This document shows positions 43,418 to 52,632 of a stretch of 64,000 nt of DNA, in pieces. Position 1 is the first letter of the stretch, and every line of letters begins with the position of its first letter. The notes below the pieces were generated by a model that made no database searches, was not told the origin of the DNA, and worked only from the letters and a program-made list of their open reading frames with translations. Both the position numbers and the translations under genes were made by a program. This DNA is from Streptomyces sp. SAI-135 (lineage in GTDB: Bacteria > Actinomycetota > Actinomycetes > Streptomycetales > Streptomycetaceae), in the NCBI RefSeq assembly GCF_029893805.1, contig NZ_JARXYP010000002.1, forward strand, positions 496,001 to 560,000. The letters run 5' to 3'.

Positions 43418-43940
43418 CTACCCTCGCTGGCCGCCGGAAGCCCGCGTGCCCACCCCGCCTGGCCCGCCCGCCTCCCCCCGCGCCCGGTAGGTGCGTTCGG
43501 CGATCCTCGCCGCGGTGCAACCCGCCGCGACGAACAGCGCGCCGAGGGCGAGCCAGCCCGGGCCGGGCCAGCCGAGCACCAGGGTGGTCATCAGCAGCGG
43601 ACCGAGGGCCTGCGCGGTCGCGGTGCCCGCAGCCATGGCGCCTTGGTACTCACCCTTGGCATCGTCAGGCATCAGACCGACCGACAGGCCCCAGGATCCC
43701 GCTACGTACAACAGTTCCCCGGCGATATGGATCGCCGCCGCGACGAACAGCACGACGACGGTCAGACCGTGGGCGGTCACGGCCGTCAAGGCGAAGACCG
43801 TGCACGACAGCGCGAGCAGCAGGCCCGACTGCTGGGTCGCCCTGCCTGCGCCGGGCACCGTCTCGGCGGACCGGGAGAAGCGGACCTGCAGCAGCGCGAT
43901 GGCGACAACCCCAGTGGACGTCCGGCATCGTTCTGGTGGC
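43418..43940 (-). pseudogene. C-terminal remnant of an MFS transporter
   Basis: In the frame ending at 43418 the sequence reads VVAIALLQVRFSRSAE, then membrane helices (LLLALSCTVFALTAV, VVLFVAAAIHIAGELLYVAGSW), GLMPDDAKGEYQGAMAAG and two more helices. This is the last third of an MFS protein. Upstream, at about 43940, the frame passes into the proline iminopeptidase sequence without any transporter N terminus. The join looks like a deletion that fused the tail of one gene to the end of another. Confidence 0.65.
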
Positions 43941-45134
43941 CAACACGGGCTCGTACTCGTTGGTCACCCATGTGCGCACGTTGGCGACCCGGGACGCGGT
44001 GTCCAGTTGCAGATCGGCGTCCACGTGCATGTCGTCCAGGTACACCGCGGCGACCACCGGGACCTCGTTGCGTACCAGTTGGCCGGTGTCGTACAGGGCC
44101 GGCCAGTCGGTCCGGGCGGCCAGCAGTTCGGCGGCACCCGCGAACGGCCGCAGCGCCCGGATGTCCCGGAACATCCACGGATACATCATCTCCCCCGTGA
44201 ACAGCAACGGGACCGCGTCGGGGGCGAAATCCGGGCGTCCCGCCATCACCCGCTCGGCCGCCCAGCCGGTGGCCGCGCCGGGACGGCCGTAGATGTACTC
44301 CTGCAGCGCGAAGAACGGGTTGCCCACCGCCGCGGTCGCGGACATGACCAGATAGCGGAAAGGCTCGGACGGTTCCGTCCCGTCCCAGCCGTCCTCCAGC
44401 AGCCAGTGCACCCGCTCGAACCCGCCGCTGGTTCCGAGCGTCTTCCCCAGATGGCGGAACCGGTCGACCGTGAGCCGGTCCCCGTCCGGCAGCCGCACAT
44501 CCCCCGCCGCCAAATGTTCCGCCATGTGCCGGACCCGTTCCATGTCCTCCGGGTAACGCCGGTAGTACGCCGCGTTCTTGGCCGCGACACGTGCGTACAA
44601 CCGGCTGTAGACCTCCGTCGCGTCCGCCGCCAAAGCGGGCAGCCCTCCGGTGACCAGGCAGCCCGCAAGGCCTTCCGAAGCGTGGGAGAGGTAGGTCAGG
44701 GCCACGAAACCCCCGTAGCTCTGCCCGAGGATCGTCCACGGGCGACCCCGCGTGAGCCGCCGACGGACCACTTCCGCGTCCGCGACGATGCTGTCGGCCC
44801 TGAAGTGACCCAGATACGCAGCGAGTTCGCCGTCCGAGCGGCCGGCGGTGCTGGAGGCGGAGACCGGGGTGCTGCGTCCGGTGCCGCGCTGGTCCAGCAG
44901 CACGACGCGATGGGTCCGCAGAGCCGTTCCGAGCCAGCTCGGCATCGGCGGTCGCGGCGCCTTGCTGCCGGGGCCGCCATTGAGGAAACACAGCCAGGGC
45001 AGCTCGTCGTCCTGGCGCCGCACGTCCACGACCTCACGGGCGAAGACCTCGATCGTCGGTGAGCCGGGGCGGCCGTGGACCAGCGGAACCGTGGACATGT
45101 GGTCGCGGAAGACCATGCCAGGTAACTGCGTCAT
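43665..45134 (-). CDS. pip: proline iminopeptidase, 3' end replaced
   Basis: The S33-family enzyme removes N-terminal proline from peptides. It shows LCFLNGGPGSKAPRP (oxyanion loop), VLLDQRGTGRST and nucleophile elbow GQSYGGF, and later VPVVAAVYLDDMHVD with the acid and VRTWVTNEYE near the C terminus. Relatives end a few dozen residues after VTNEYE. Here the sequence leaves the family at about 43940 and continues for some 90 residues in the wrong frame of an MFS remnant to 43665. The catalytic His usually lies in the DDMHVD segment, so activity may survive. ATG 45134 is chosen; the ribosome binding site is weak. Confidence 0.75.
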   Translation of the reverse strand: MTQLPGMVFRDHMSTVPLVHGRPGSPTIEVFAREVVDVRRQDDELPWLCFLNGGPGSKAPRPPMPSWLGTALRTHRVVLLDQRGTGRSTPVSASSTAGRSDGELAAYLGHFRADSIVADAEVVRRRLTRGRPWTILGQSYGGFVALTYLSHASEGLAGCLVTGGLPALAADATEVYSRLYARVAAKNAAYYRRYPEDMERVRHMAEHLAAGDVRLPDGDRLTVDRFRHLGKTLGTSGGFERVHWLLEDGWDGTEPSEPFRYLVMSATAAVGNPFFALQEYIYGRPGAATGWAAERVMAGRPDFAPDAVPLLFTGEMMYPWMFRDIRALRPFAGAAELLAARTDWPALYDTGQLVRNEVPVVAAVYLDDMHVDADLQLDTASRVANVRTWVTNEYEPVLATRTMPDVHWGCRHRAAAGPLLPVRRDGARRRQGDPAVGPAARAVVHGLRLDGRDRPRSDRRRAVRRGGDPYRRGTVVRSGILGPVGRSDA

Positions 45135-45204
45135 GCATCGGACCCTATAGCTGCGGGTACACAGGACCGGCCTGCCGGGGCGAGGGAGGAATGAGGGATC
45201 ACTC

Positions 45205-46092
45205 ATGTTCGAGGGCTTCAGGCTGGATCACATCGATGTCGGACCCGTCGTCCTGCGGGTGCGCCATGGAGGGGCCGGGCCCGCCGTGGTCCTCTTGCAC
45301 GGCCACCCCTGCACCCACGCGACCTGGCACGAGGTGGCGGTCGGGCTCGCCGACCGTTTCACCGTCGTCTGCCCCGACCTGAGGGGATACGGCGGCTCGA
45401 GCGCCCCGGCGGACGTGCCTGAGCACGCCCAGATGTCGAAGAAGGCCATGGCGGGTGACATCGTCGCGCTCATGAACAAACTGGGCCACCGCCGTTTCGC
45501 GGTGGTGGGGCACGACCGCGGCGCACTCGTCGGCTTCCGCCTGGCCCTCGATCACCCAGAAGCGGTGAGCCGGCTGGTCAACATCGGCGGCCCGCCGGCC
45601 GCCGAGGCCCTGCGCAGGGCCGGCGAACGGTTCGCTCGCACGTGGTGGCACTGGTTCTTCCTCGGCCAGACCGAGAAACCGGCCGAGGAGTTCATCAACC
45701 GAGACCCCGACGCCTGGTACGGCGACCGGCCCGACCACTGCGCGCCCGAGGTGTTCAGCGACTACCTCGCCGCCCGGCGCGACCCCGAGGTCGTGCACGC
45801 CATGTGCGAGGACTACCGAGCTGGTCTGACCGTCGACCGACGCGACGACGAGCGGGACAAGACTGCGGGACGCAAACTAGAGTGCCCCGTCCTCGTGACG
45901 TGGGGCAAACACGACGATCTGCCCGACCTCTACGGCGACCCTGCCGCGCCCTGGCACGAGTGGGCCACCGACGTCCAGGCGCGGGTACTGGACGCGGGAC
46001 ACCACGTACAGGAGGAATGCCCCGAGGAACTCACCGAGATCCTCGCGGCCTTCCTCGGGCCGAGCCCGGGCCGGCCTCACCAGAACCACTAG
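45205..46092 (+). CDS. alpha/beta hydrolase, haloacetate dehalogenase-like
   Basis: The 295-residue protein has the fold marks LLHGHPCTHATWHEVA and CPDLRGYGGSSAP, a nucleophile elbow GHDRGALVG with Asp instead of Ser, and TWWHWFF in the cap with His-Trp as in fluoroacetate dehalogenases. The base His is in DAGHHVQEECPEE. Fluoroacetate dehalogenases use the Asp to displace halide from haloacetates. One of the two carboxylate-binding Arg positions after HDRG looks changed (F-R-LALDHP keeps the other), so the substrate could also be another halide or ester. It is divergent from the iminopeptidase gene and followed by a perfect hairpin. Confidence 0.83.
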   Translation: MFEGFRLDHIDVGPVVLRVRHGGAGPAVVLLHGHPCTHATWHEVAVGLADRFTVVCPDLRGYGGSSAPADVPEHAQMSKKAMAGDIVALMNKLGHRRFAVVGHDRGALVGFRLALDHPEAVSRLVNIGGPPAAEALRRAGERFARTWWHWFFLGQTEKPAEEFINRDPDAWYGDRPDHCAPEVFSDYLAARRDPEVVHAMCEDYRAGLTVDRRDDERDKTAGRKLECPVLVTWGKHDDLPDLYGDPAAPWHEWATDVQARVLDAGHHVQEECPEELTEILAAFLGPSPGRPHQNH

Positions 46093-46225
46093 AGCGGCAT
46101 GTCTGCCGGGCACGCGACAAGGCCCACGGGTCGTCGCAGCAACCGGTCCTGGCCGGTCACACCGTGGGGAACGCCTGCCATAGGAGCAGCTGCTTCGGGG
46201 ACCGTGGTCCTGCTCCCAGCCCTGT

Positions 46226-46267
46226 CGGCCCGTGGTGCCCGGCTCGAAGGCCGGGCACCACGGGCCG
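46226..46267. terminator. bidirectional hairpin terminator
   Basis: A perfect 17-bp GC-rich stem (46226-46242 with 46251-46267) with an 8-nt loop lies between the convergent hydrolase (stop 46092) and DUF4386 (stop 46285) genes. Confidence 0.75.
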
Positions 46268-46284
46268 CTCCTTGCGGATGCGTG

Positions 46285-46950
46285 TCAGGGTCGGAGGGCC
46301 GCTGCGGGAGCCGGCGTACGGCGTGCGGCGCTGCGGTAGGTGGAGATGCCCACCGCGAGCAGCCAGTAGCTCAGCAAGGCCCCCATCAGGGCCGTGCTGC
46401 CCCACCCGTTCGCCGCGTAGAAGTGTGCGGGGGTGTTGCCGAAGAACAGGGACGGCACGAAGGCCAGGTTCACCGCGGCGAGGACGTAGGCCGAGCGGCC
46501 GATCCAGCGGGGAAGCAGTTTCGCGCGGGTGACTCCGTAGCCGAGCGCTGTCAGGAAGAGTGCGAGCAGCAGGCGGCCGATCGAACCGTAGAGGATGTAC
46601 GTGCCGCTGACCGTGATGGTCGGGTCGATCGGGTGGTCGGCGGCGATGACGGCGCCGGCCTCCAACCCGCTGGAGACCAGGGTGACGGTCGCGTAGACCA
46701 GTCCGCTGGCGAAGGCCACCGTGCCGACCCATTCGTAGGCGGGGTTGGCCTGCTTGAACAGTTCACGCAGACCCGTGACGAAGAGGATCAGGGCCGCGAG
46801 CGCGACGATGCCGATGAGCAACCGCGCCAGCACGTTGGCGTCCGGCGGCGGTCCCGAGTAGAGGAAGTACAGCGGCACTTCGATGATGAAGCAGACCGCC
46901 GCCGCGATGCCGGCCAGTCCTGTCAGGCGCCTGGCGATGATGTCATTCAT
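46285..46950 (-). CDS. DUF4386 membrane protein
   Basis: The 221-residue protein has about six hydrophobic helices and fits DUF4386: RRLTGLAGIAAAVCFIIEVPLYF, ALILFVTGLRELFKQANPAYEWVGTVAFASGLVY, LLALFLTALGYGVTRAKLLPRWIGRSAYVLAAVN. The family is widespread and of unknown role. ATG 46950 starts the first helix region. It stands alone between the dehalogenase-like gene and the broken lipoprotein gene. Confidence 0.82.
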   Translation of the reverse strand: MNDIIARRLTGLAGIAAAVCFIIEVPLYFLYSGPPPDANVLARLLIGIVALAALILFVTGLRELFKQANPAYEWVGTVAFASGLVYATVTLVSSGLEAGAVIAADHPIDPTITVSGTYILYGSIGRLLLALFLTALGYGVTRAKLLPRWIGRSAYVLAAVNLAFVPSLFFGNTPAHFYAANGWGSTALMGALLSYWLLAVGISTYRSAARRTPAPAAALRP

Positions 46951-47241
46951 GTGTTGTCCCCCGAGTGAGTGTGTGAGTGCCCTGTCCCATGTCCGTGTGG
47001 TACCGACGAGGAAACTCTCCCGCACACGCGGCGCAACGTCGCTGGGCCTGAACACCGGACCCGGGGTGGTGCTACGGACACCTCGTGGCGAGTGTCTGCG
47101 TACGGCCGGCCGAGGCATACGGATGCGCAGGACGTCTCCGGCCCCTACCGTCGGCACAGGCGGACCGTGAGGCCGGCCCGTGCGCCGCGCCTACTCGCTT
47201 GTCAGGCTGTGAGCGGCTCATCGAGAAGGAAGCGTGACGCC

Positions 47242-48320
47242 ATGCGTTCCCGAGGTACGACGGCAGGTTCCGCGCTGAGCGCGGCCGTCGGGCTGGTGCT
47301 GCTCGCCGTCGGCTGCTCCGGCACCGCGAGCGCGGGGAAACCCGTCACCGACACGCAGGGCAGTGGCACGGCTGGGCCGGTCGTGCTGTCGCCGGCAACG
47401 CCGATGGGCGCGAGTGACGAGTTCCGCGCCTTCCTCCAGAACGTGAGGACACTGTCCCACGGCTCCATCCAGATCTCCGCCGAGTTCGACGCCCACCATG
47501 AGGAGGGGCCGGACTTCGAGGAGCAACTGCTGGGCGACGTGCGGTCCGGACGGGCGACATGGCCGCACTCGGCAGTCGGGTCTTCGACATCGGTCGGGCC
47601 CCTGCCCTCGCCGCCCTGACCGCCCCGCTCCTGATCAACAGCTTCGACGCCGAGGAGAGGGTCCTCCGCGCACCGGTCGCCGAGCGCATGATCCGCGAGG
47701 TCGACGGCGGCGGCCTCACCGGCGTGGACCTGCTCCCGGGCAGCCTGCGCCGTCCCTTCGGCGCCGGGACACCACTGCTGGGTCCGGAGGACTACAAGGG
47801 ACGCACGATCGGTATCCAGGAGTCCAAGGTCGCCGACGCCCCCGCGCGCGCCCTCGGAGCGAAACCGCAATGGTTCGGCTCGGGCAGCTCGGTGAGCGAT
47901 TTCGACGGGTTCGAACAGCAACTCGTCTCTGTCGACGGCAACCGTTACGACGAAGCGGGGATGATCGGCACCGCCGACGTCGTGCTGTGGCCGCGCCCCA
48001 TCGTCCTGGTCGCCAACACCAGGGCCGTCGAGCGGCTCAGCCAGGGCCAGCGCGCGCTGTTGCGGGACGCGGCGCGACAAGCCGTGCACGGGGCGGGAGC
48101 TGACTTGCGCGGACAGGAGCACCGCGCCCTCGAAAGCCTCTGCGCCCGGGGCCAAGAGTTCGCCGCCGCGGATTCGGCACAGTTGGCGGCACTGCGCAAA
48201 GCCGTGCGGCCGGTGTACGCCCAGCTCTCCCGCGACCGGCGGACCAAGGAGTACCTCGATTCCATCACCGGGTTGGTCCGGGACGTACCGGCCGAGCCAC
48301 CCCTGTCCTGCAAGGACTGA
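47242..48320 (+). pseudogene. TRAP-type solute-binding lipoprotein, frameshifted
   Basis: The first frame (47242-47619) gives a lipoprotein signal with lipobox LAVGC and the start of a DctP-like domain (GASDEFRAFLQNVRTLSHGSIQISAEF). At about 47555 the domain switches frame: GDVRSGRA in the first, then MAALGSRVFDIGRAPALAAL in the second, open to 48320. One missing G in the GCGACATGG at 47556-47564 (GCGGACATGG expected) would restore a single 359-residue protein. The second part keeps the family's APLLINSF, GPEDYKGRTIGIQES and ADVVLWPRPIVL segments. No TRAP membrane genes are nearby. The gene is either dead or carries a sequencing error. ATG 47242 follows GAAGGAAG. Confidence 0.75.
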
Positions 48321-48323
48321 CGT

Positions 48324-49262
48324 CTACGACCGACGGACGGGACGGCCGCCGGGGCCGCCGGTGAGCCAGGATCCGTCGCCCAGCGGCACCAGTTCGTACG
48401 GATGGCTCACCTCGACGGTGAACTCGCCGCTGAGCGTGCCTGTGCGTACGTCGACCAAGTGGTGACGGAACCACTCCTCCTCGTCCTCGCTCTCACCGCC
48501 CAGGGTGACGACGGCCATGTCCTCGGTCAGGTAGCCACCGCTCCATTCCACGAAGCACTCCTCCGGGTCGTACCCGAAGGCCTCGACGGGGAGGGTGAAG
48601 AGCACGTCCCCGTCGGGGTGAGAGTGAAAGGCGACGTCCGCCTGATCGTGGTCGACGGTCATGAACTGTTGCCCGGACGGCGCCAGGTCGATCAGGCAGC
48701 GATCCGACCATGGGTACGCCACGAACTCCGGCTGACCGTCCGCCCCGGCGGTACCTCGGATGATGACGGAGCCGTCCTGGCCCTCACCGATGTCGAGGTA
48801 GATGCTGCCGTCCGCGGGGTTCACGTGATGGCTGCCACCGTGCCCGGCCGTTTCCAGCTCACGGCGGGCGAGGATCACGCCGCTTTCGGCGTCGTGCACC
48901 ACCCACTGGTCCCCGCCAGGGCGTCCCGCCATCGCGTCAGGCCGGTACACCCACACCGTTCGGCCATCCAGAGACAGCGCACATCCAGGCCGGTGGCCAT
49001 GGCGTACGTCGGAGAACGGCTCGAAGTCCGAAGCCCATACGAGGTCACCGGCACGCGAGAGGCAGATGACGCCGTTCAGCGTCGTGTACACGACCTGCTC
49101 CAGATCGTGTCGGACCACCGACTCCACGACCTCGTCGCCAGGAAGCGGCTGGAACACCGCGGCGACTTCCAGCGTCCCGCAGGCAGTGGAGTCCACGACG
49201 TAGGCGTGAATGTGGCCGTCGCGGTGACGCGTGACGACTCTCGGTGGTGGCGCAGGAATCAT
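48324..49262 (-). CDS. hypothetical beta-propeller-like protein
   Basis: I do not recognise this 312-residue protein. It is rich in Asp/Gly turns and Trp-containing strands repeating about every 40-50 residues (VYTTLNGVICLSRAGDLVWASDF, CALSLDGRTVWVYRPDAM, WVVHDAESGVILARRELE, MTVDHDQADVAFHSHPDGDVLF), which suggests a WD40- or PQQ-like propeller. There is no signal peptide. It ends 3 nt from the broken lipoprotein gene in convergent orientation. ATG 49262 is the only good start. Confidence 0.65.
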   Translation of the reverse strand: MIPAPPPRVVTRHRDGHIHAYVVDSTACGTLEVAAVFQPLPGDEVVESVVRHDLEQVVYTTLNGVICLSRAGDLVWASDFEPFSDVRHGHRPGCALSLDGRTVWVYRPDAMAGRPGGDQWVVHDAESGVILARRELETAGHGGSHHVNPADGSIYLDIGEGQDGSVIIRGTAGADGQPEFVAYPWSDRCLIDLAPSGQQFMTVDHDQADVAFHSHPDGDVLFTLPVEAFGYDPEECFVEWSGGYLTEDMAVVTLGGESEDEEEWFRHHLVDVRTGTLSGEFTVEVSHPYELVPLGDGSWLTGGPGGRPVRRS

Positions 49263-49355
49263 CTGCTGAGGCTAACGGCCGGTCAGGTCCGACGAACGCC
49301 CTCAGCCCCTCTCGGCGTGAGCAGCCTCAGCCGATCCGCAGAACCCCGGAGCATC

Positions 49356-49922
49356 TCAGGTACCCGCGCGCCGTATGTGCAGGTGGCCATCGCGGGGATA
49401 GGTGGGTGGTGCCGCGGGCAGGACGGTGTCGAAGTCGTAGCGGCCCTTCTGCGCGACCCGGCACGATGCCAGGTTGTCCACCTGGTGCAGGAGTTCGAGA
49501 CGCTCCAGCCCGTCGGCTTCGAAGGTGTCGAAGGCCCAGTTGGTGAGTGCCTCCAGAGCCCGGGAGGCCACTCCCCGCCCGCGAGCGTGCGCCGCGGTCC
49601 AGTAGCCCACTTCGGCCGCCGCTTTGCCGGAGGCGACTTCCTTGAGGACCACGTTGCCCACCAACTGTTCGCGATCTGAACCGGCTTGTGTCTCAAGGAC
49701 GGCGAAGCCGAACCGGTCCCCCGCCGCCCAGCCCTGCTGCTGGGCCCGCACCCACCGTGCCCCGTCAGCATCGTTGTCCACCACAGAGCTCACCCGCTGG
49801 CGCAGTACGGGATCCCGCCTCACCTCGACCAAAGCGGCAACATCCTCCATGCACCAAGGGCGCAGAAGGAGAGCGGGAGAGACCAGCGACGCGGCCACCT
49901 GAAGTACGACCGGAACACTCAT
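49356..49922 (-). CDS. GNAT-family N-acetyltransferase
   Basis: The 188-residue protein of the RimJ/RimL type has LLLRPWCMEDVAALVEVRRDP at the start, the acetyl-CoA site VGYWTAAHARGRGVASRALEALTNWAF (motif A) and RLELLHQVDNLASCRVAQKGRYDFD (motif B). It would transfer an acetyl group to an amine of a protein or small molecule. ATG 49922 follows GAGGG. It lies 13 nt after the MerR gene on the same strand and is probably under its control. Such pairs often confer resistance. Confidence 0.9.
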   Translation of the reverse strand: MSVPVVLQVAASLVSPALLLRPWCMEDVAALVEVRRDPVLRQRVSSVVDNDADGARWVRAQQQGWAAGDRFGFAVLETQAGSDREQLVGNVVLKEVASGKAAAEVGYWTAAHARGRGVASRALEALTNWAFDTFEADGLERLELLHQVDNLASCRVAQKGRYDFDTVLPAAPPTYPRDGHLHIRRAGT

Positions 49923-49935
49923 CAACCGATCACCC

Positions 49936-50874
49936 TCATTGCTGTGTCCGGACGCGCAGAGCCTGGACGGACCAGTCGAATACCGGAGCCAGATTCTCCG
50001 GGGCCGGCCAGCCGTTGACCACTGCGAGCAGTTGCAGGTACCGCTCCCTGCGGGGGTCATTGACGCTCTCCAGCCGAGTCGCCAGCCGGTGGCGAAGCTC
50101 TACGTCGTCAGGGCGGCCGAGGAGTTGCGCGCACTGCGCCGTGAACGCCGTGACGATCGGGTCGGCCTGGGGCGAGGCCGGGTCGATGCCTGCGGCCAGG
50201 GCCGGGCCGACCTGGTCACGGACGACTGCGGAGACGTCACGGCACGGGCCCGTCATGTCGCTTCGGGTCTGGTCGACTGCCAGGTCCTGGGCCATCCGCC
50301 GCACGACGGCGCGGAAGCCCTGGTCCAGGGTCATTTCTGCCAACTCCACCCACGCCTGGACCTGCTCCGGCTCCGGGTTGTCGGGCAACTCGGGGGTCAT
50401 CGAGCGCATGACCCCCGCGAATGCGGGGGCCGCGCCGAGACCGCCGAAGGAGGCGTCGAGAAAATTGCCGATCATACGTCTGCGTTCGTCCTCGGAAAGC
50501 CGGGCCAGCCGGTGCATGAGTTCCGTCTCCTCAGGTGTGGACCCGCGCTCGGCCACCGCCGTCAGCACCGCGTGCCGCAGGCGCAGGACGCGGATCTGCA
50601 CTGCCACTGCTTCGGCGTGCGCCGCGGCGACCTCGGGCAGCGAGAGCTCGCGGTCCACGACCTTGCGGATCGTGGGAAGGTCCAGTCCCAGCTCGCGCAA
50701 GGTCCGCACGAGGTCCAGGCGAGCGACGGCGTCGATGCTGTAGAGGCGGTAGCCGGCCGGGCTGCGGTCCGTCGGCGCCACGATTCCGCGATCGGAGTAG
50801 AACCGAATGGTCTTGACCGTCAGACCGGTCCGTCGAGCGAGTTCACCGATCGAGTAGAGCGTGTCGCCGTCCAT
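49936..50874 (-). CDS. MerR-family regulator
   Basis: The 312-residue protein has a MerR winged HTH and dimer helix at 1-110 (YSIGELARRTGLTVKTIRFYSDRGIVAPTDRSPAGYRLY, ARLDLVRTLRELGLDLPTIRKVV). A long helical effector domain (120-312) follows, without the Cys metal site. It is the first gene of an operon with the acetyltransferase. The 19-nt inverted repeat GTCTCC-N7-GGAGAC just upstream (50889-50907) has the position and spacing typical of MerR operators in overlong promoters. Confidence 0.9.
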   Translation of the reverse strand: MDGDTLYSIGELARRTGLTVKTIRFYSDRGIVAPTDRSPAGYRLYSIDAVARLDLVRTLRELGLDLPTIRKVVDRELSLPEVAAAHAEAVAVQIRVLRLRHAVLTAVAERGSTPEETELMHRLARLSEDERRRMIGNFLDASFGGLGAAPAFAGVMRSMTPELPDNPEPEQVQAWVELAEMTLDQGFRAVVRRMAQDLAVDQTRSDMTGPCRDVSAVVRDQVGPALAAGIDPASPQADPIVTAFTAQCAQLLGRPDDVELRHRLATRLESVNDPRRERYLQLLAVVNGWPAPENLAPVFDWSVQALRVRTQQ

Positions 50875-50888
50875 GCCCCCACCTTTGT

Positions 50889-50907
50889 GTCTCCCCCTAC
50901 TGGAGAC
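50889..50907. promoter_or_regulatory. MerR-type operator
   Basis: GTCTCC and GGAGAC are a perfect 6-bp inverted repeat over 7 nt (CCCTACT), 15 nt before the MerR start. MerR regulators bind such elements between the -35 and -10 boxes. Confidence 0.6.
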
Positions 50908-50947
50908 TCAAGTGCCTCCGCCTGGTCGACATACAGTAGGGACCCGC

Positions 50948-51379
50948 TCAGTCGGACAGCGGTGTGCAGTGCACGTTGTTCGCTCCGCCGCTCTGCTCCG
51001 AGATCCGCCCCCAGTAGCTCACGCAGTGCCCGGGGTGGCCGATGTACACCGGGCCGGCGTAGGTCGTGTAAGAACCGTCGTCGAACTCGGGATCGACGTC
51101 CTGAGCGTCCGTGATCGCTGCCATCATGGACACGGCGGTGCCGGGACGGGCGCGTACGGTCACCACGCAGTCCAGTCCGGTCGACGGGTTGTACGTCAGG
51201 TAGACGGTGCCCGCGGTACCGACCGAGGCCGAGTGGACCACCGTGTAGCCCGCCCCGCAGACACCGTTGTACTTCGCCACGGGCGTCGCCGCCCCGGCCT
51301 GCGGTGCGATGGCCCCCATGGCGCCGACCACCGCGGCGGTGACCGCTCCGACCGCTGCGGCACGCTGAATGATGTTCAT
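50948..51379 (-). CDS. spore-associated protein A-like secreted protein
   Basis: The 143-residue protein starts with a Sec signal peptide (about 1-31, APQAGAA-TP). The mature part YNGVCGAGYTVVHSASVGTAGTVYLTYNPSTGLDCVVTVRARPGTAVSM ... TTYAGPVYI matches the small spore-associated protein family of Streptomyces, with a few Cys that likely form disulfides. These proteins were found on spore surfaces and have no known reaction. ATG 51379. It is followed on the left by the MerR gene and is probably transcribed alone. Confidence 0.8.
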   Translation of the reverse strand: MNIIQRAAAVGAVTAAVVGAMGAIAPQAGAATPVAKYNGVCGAGYTVVHSASVGTAGTVYLTYNPSTGLDCVVTVRARPGTAVSMMAAITDAQDVDPEFDDGSYTTYAGPVYIGHPGHCVSYWGRISEQSGGANNVHCTPLSD

Positions 51380-51541
51380 GTGAATCCCCCGTTGTCCGTC
51401 GACTGCTCCGACAGCTTGTCGACCTCGAAGGGATTGACCGCCGTCACCCGGCCGGCGTTGTAGGCCATCGGCACCGGTTACGGAATCCGGACGTGGAGTG
51501 AACGGGTCCGTGGCTGTTGCTCCTCGAGAGACAAGACGTGA

Positions 51542-52216
51542 CTATCCACCCTGATGGGTCCGACGGAACGCGCCCGGGGCCGCACCCGTGCGGCGGGTCA
51601 AGAACTCCCCGAAGTTGGTGGGTTCGGGGAATCCCAGTCGGCGGGCGATCGTCGCCACCGGTTCGTCGGTGTGGGCGAGCAGACGCTGGGCCTCGAGGGC
51701 GACCCGGGCGTCGATGACGTGCTTCACGGGCTGTCCGGTGGCGGCGGCGCAGGCGCGCGTGAGGGTTTTGACGGTGTACCCGAGGCGGTGGGTGTAGTCG
51801 GCGGCTCGGCGGGTGGTGGCATACTCGCGCTCCAGTTCGGCGCGGAAGCGCGCGTACACCTCGCCGCCCGCGTTCGGGTCGCCACCGCCGTCGGGGTGGG
51901 GCAGCCGGTCGATGTGCAACAGCACGGCGGCCAGGAGGAGTTGGAGGATCTCTGCCGAGACGGTCCCTTCGGGACGGCCGTACTCGGACCGCATCTGACC
52001 GAGCAGGGTCGACAGCACGGCGTACTCGGGACGCGCGCCCAGCTGCCAACAGGCCGGCCCGTACCACTCCTTCACCAGCCGGTCGGCGCTGCTGCTGTGC
52101 GGCGGGAAGGCCGGTGTGAACAGGAGGTGGGTGCCCTTGGCGGCTCCCGGTCGGACGAAGCGCTGCACCTGGCCGGGGCGGATCCACAGCAGGGTGCCGG
52201 GGGCGGCAGGGGTAGG
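51542..52216 (-). pseudogene. AraC-family regulator lacking its N terminus
   Basis: The frame carries an AraC-type C-terminal DNA-binding domain: YTHRLGYTVKTLTRACAAATGQPVKHVIDARVALEAQRLLAHTDEPVATIARRLGFPEPTNFGEFLTRRTGAAPGAFR. It also carries part of the cupin ligand domain. It opens at a TGA (52217-52219) directly before GTLLWIRPGQVQRF, a cupin strand that should be preceded by about 60 more residues. The nearest start is GTG 52168 without a ribosome binding site. To the right, DNA of the opposite strand belongs to a metallo-beta-lactamase remnant. A deletion probably removed the 5' end. Confidence 0.65.
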
Positions 52217-52380
52217 TCACGAAGTCGACCGCGTGCTCCGCGCTGCCCTCCGTGGTCCCGCCGACGAACTACTCGTCAAGCTGCCCGCGCAGGGCGTCCT
52301 GATCGCTCAGGACCTCGTCTACAACGACGTCCACCTCTACCTGGGCAACAACGACATCACCGGCTGGCAGCACGCCCTCA
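52215..52380 (+). pseudogene. metallo-beta-lactamase-fold hydrolase fragment
   Basis: One frame reads DELLVKLPAQGVLIAQDLVYNDVHLYLGNNDITGWQHAL, the middle portion of an MBL-fold protein, where the Asp of AQDL binds metal. No start, no HxHxDH motif and no C terminus are present. The fragment begins at the join with the headless AraC gene and ends where another fragment starts. Confidence 0.55.
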
Positions 52381-52384
52381 GTAC

Positions 52385-52632
52385 GTCTTCGCGGCCTCCG
52401 TGGCGCGGCTGTCGCTACGGCCGCCCTGCTCGTCCGGGGCGGACGCCACCCCGGCGGCGACGTACCCCAGCATCCCGTCCTGACCAACAAGCCCTCACTG
52501 CCGGGCGGGCGGAACGGACGCCTGTCGGTCGTCGGCATGCGGACCGACCGCGCGGGCCTGCTCATCGTCGCCGGAGGCGCCACGGGCAGGGTCTTCGTCT
52601 ACGACACCCCGCACCCGGGCCCTGCTGCATGA
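52385..52632 (+). pseudogene. fragment of a beta-propeller (SMP-30-like) protein
   Basis: A different frame reads LVRGGRHPGGDVPQ ... KPSLPGGRNGRLSVVGMRTDRAGLLIVAGGATGRVFVYDT and stops at 52630-52632. It resembles a blade of secreted propeller proteins (G-x-PS-x-G-L-x-x-D-x-x-G-L-x-V-A-GG). It has no start. Together with the two fragments to the left it marks a region of decay. Confidence 0.45.
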
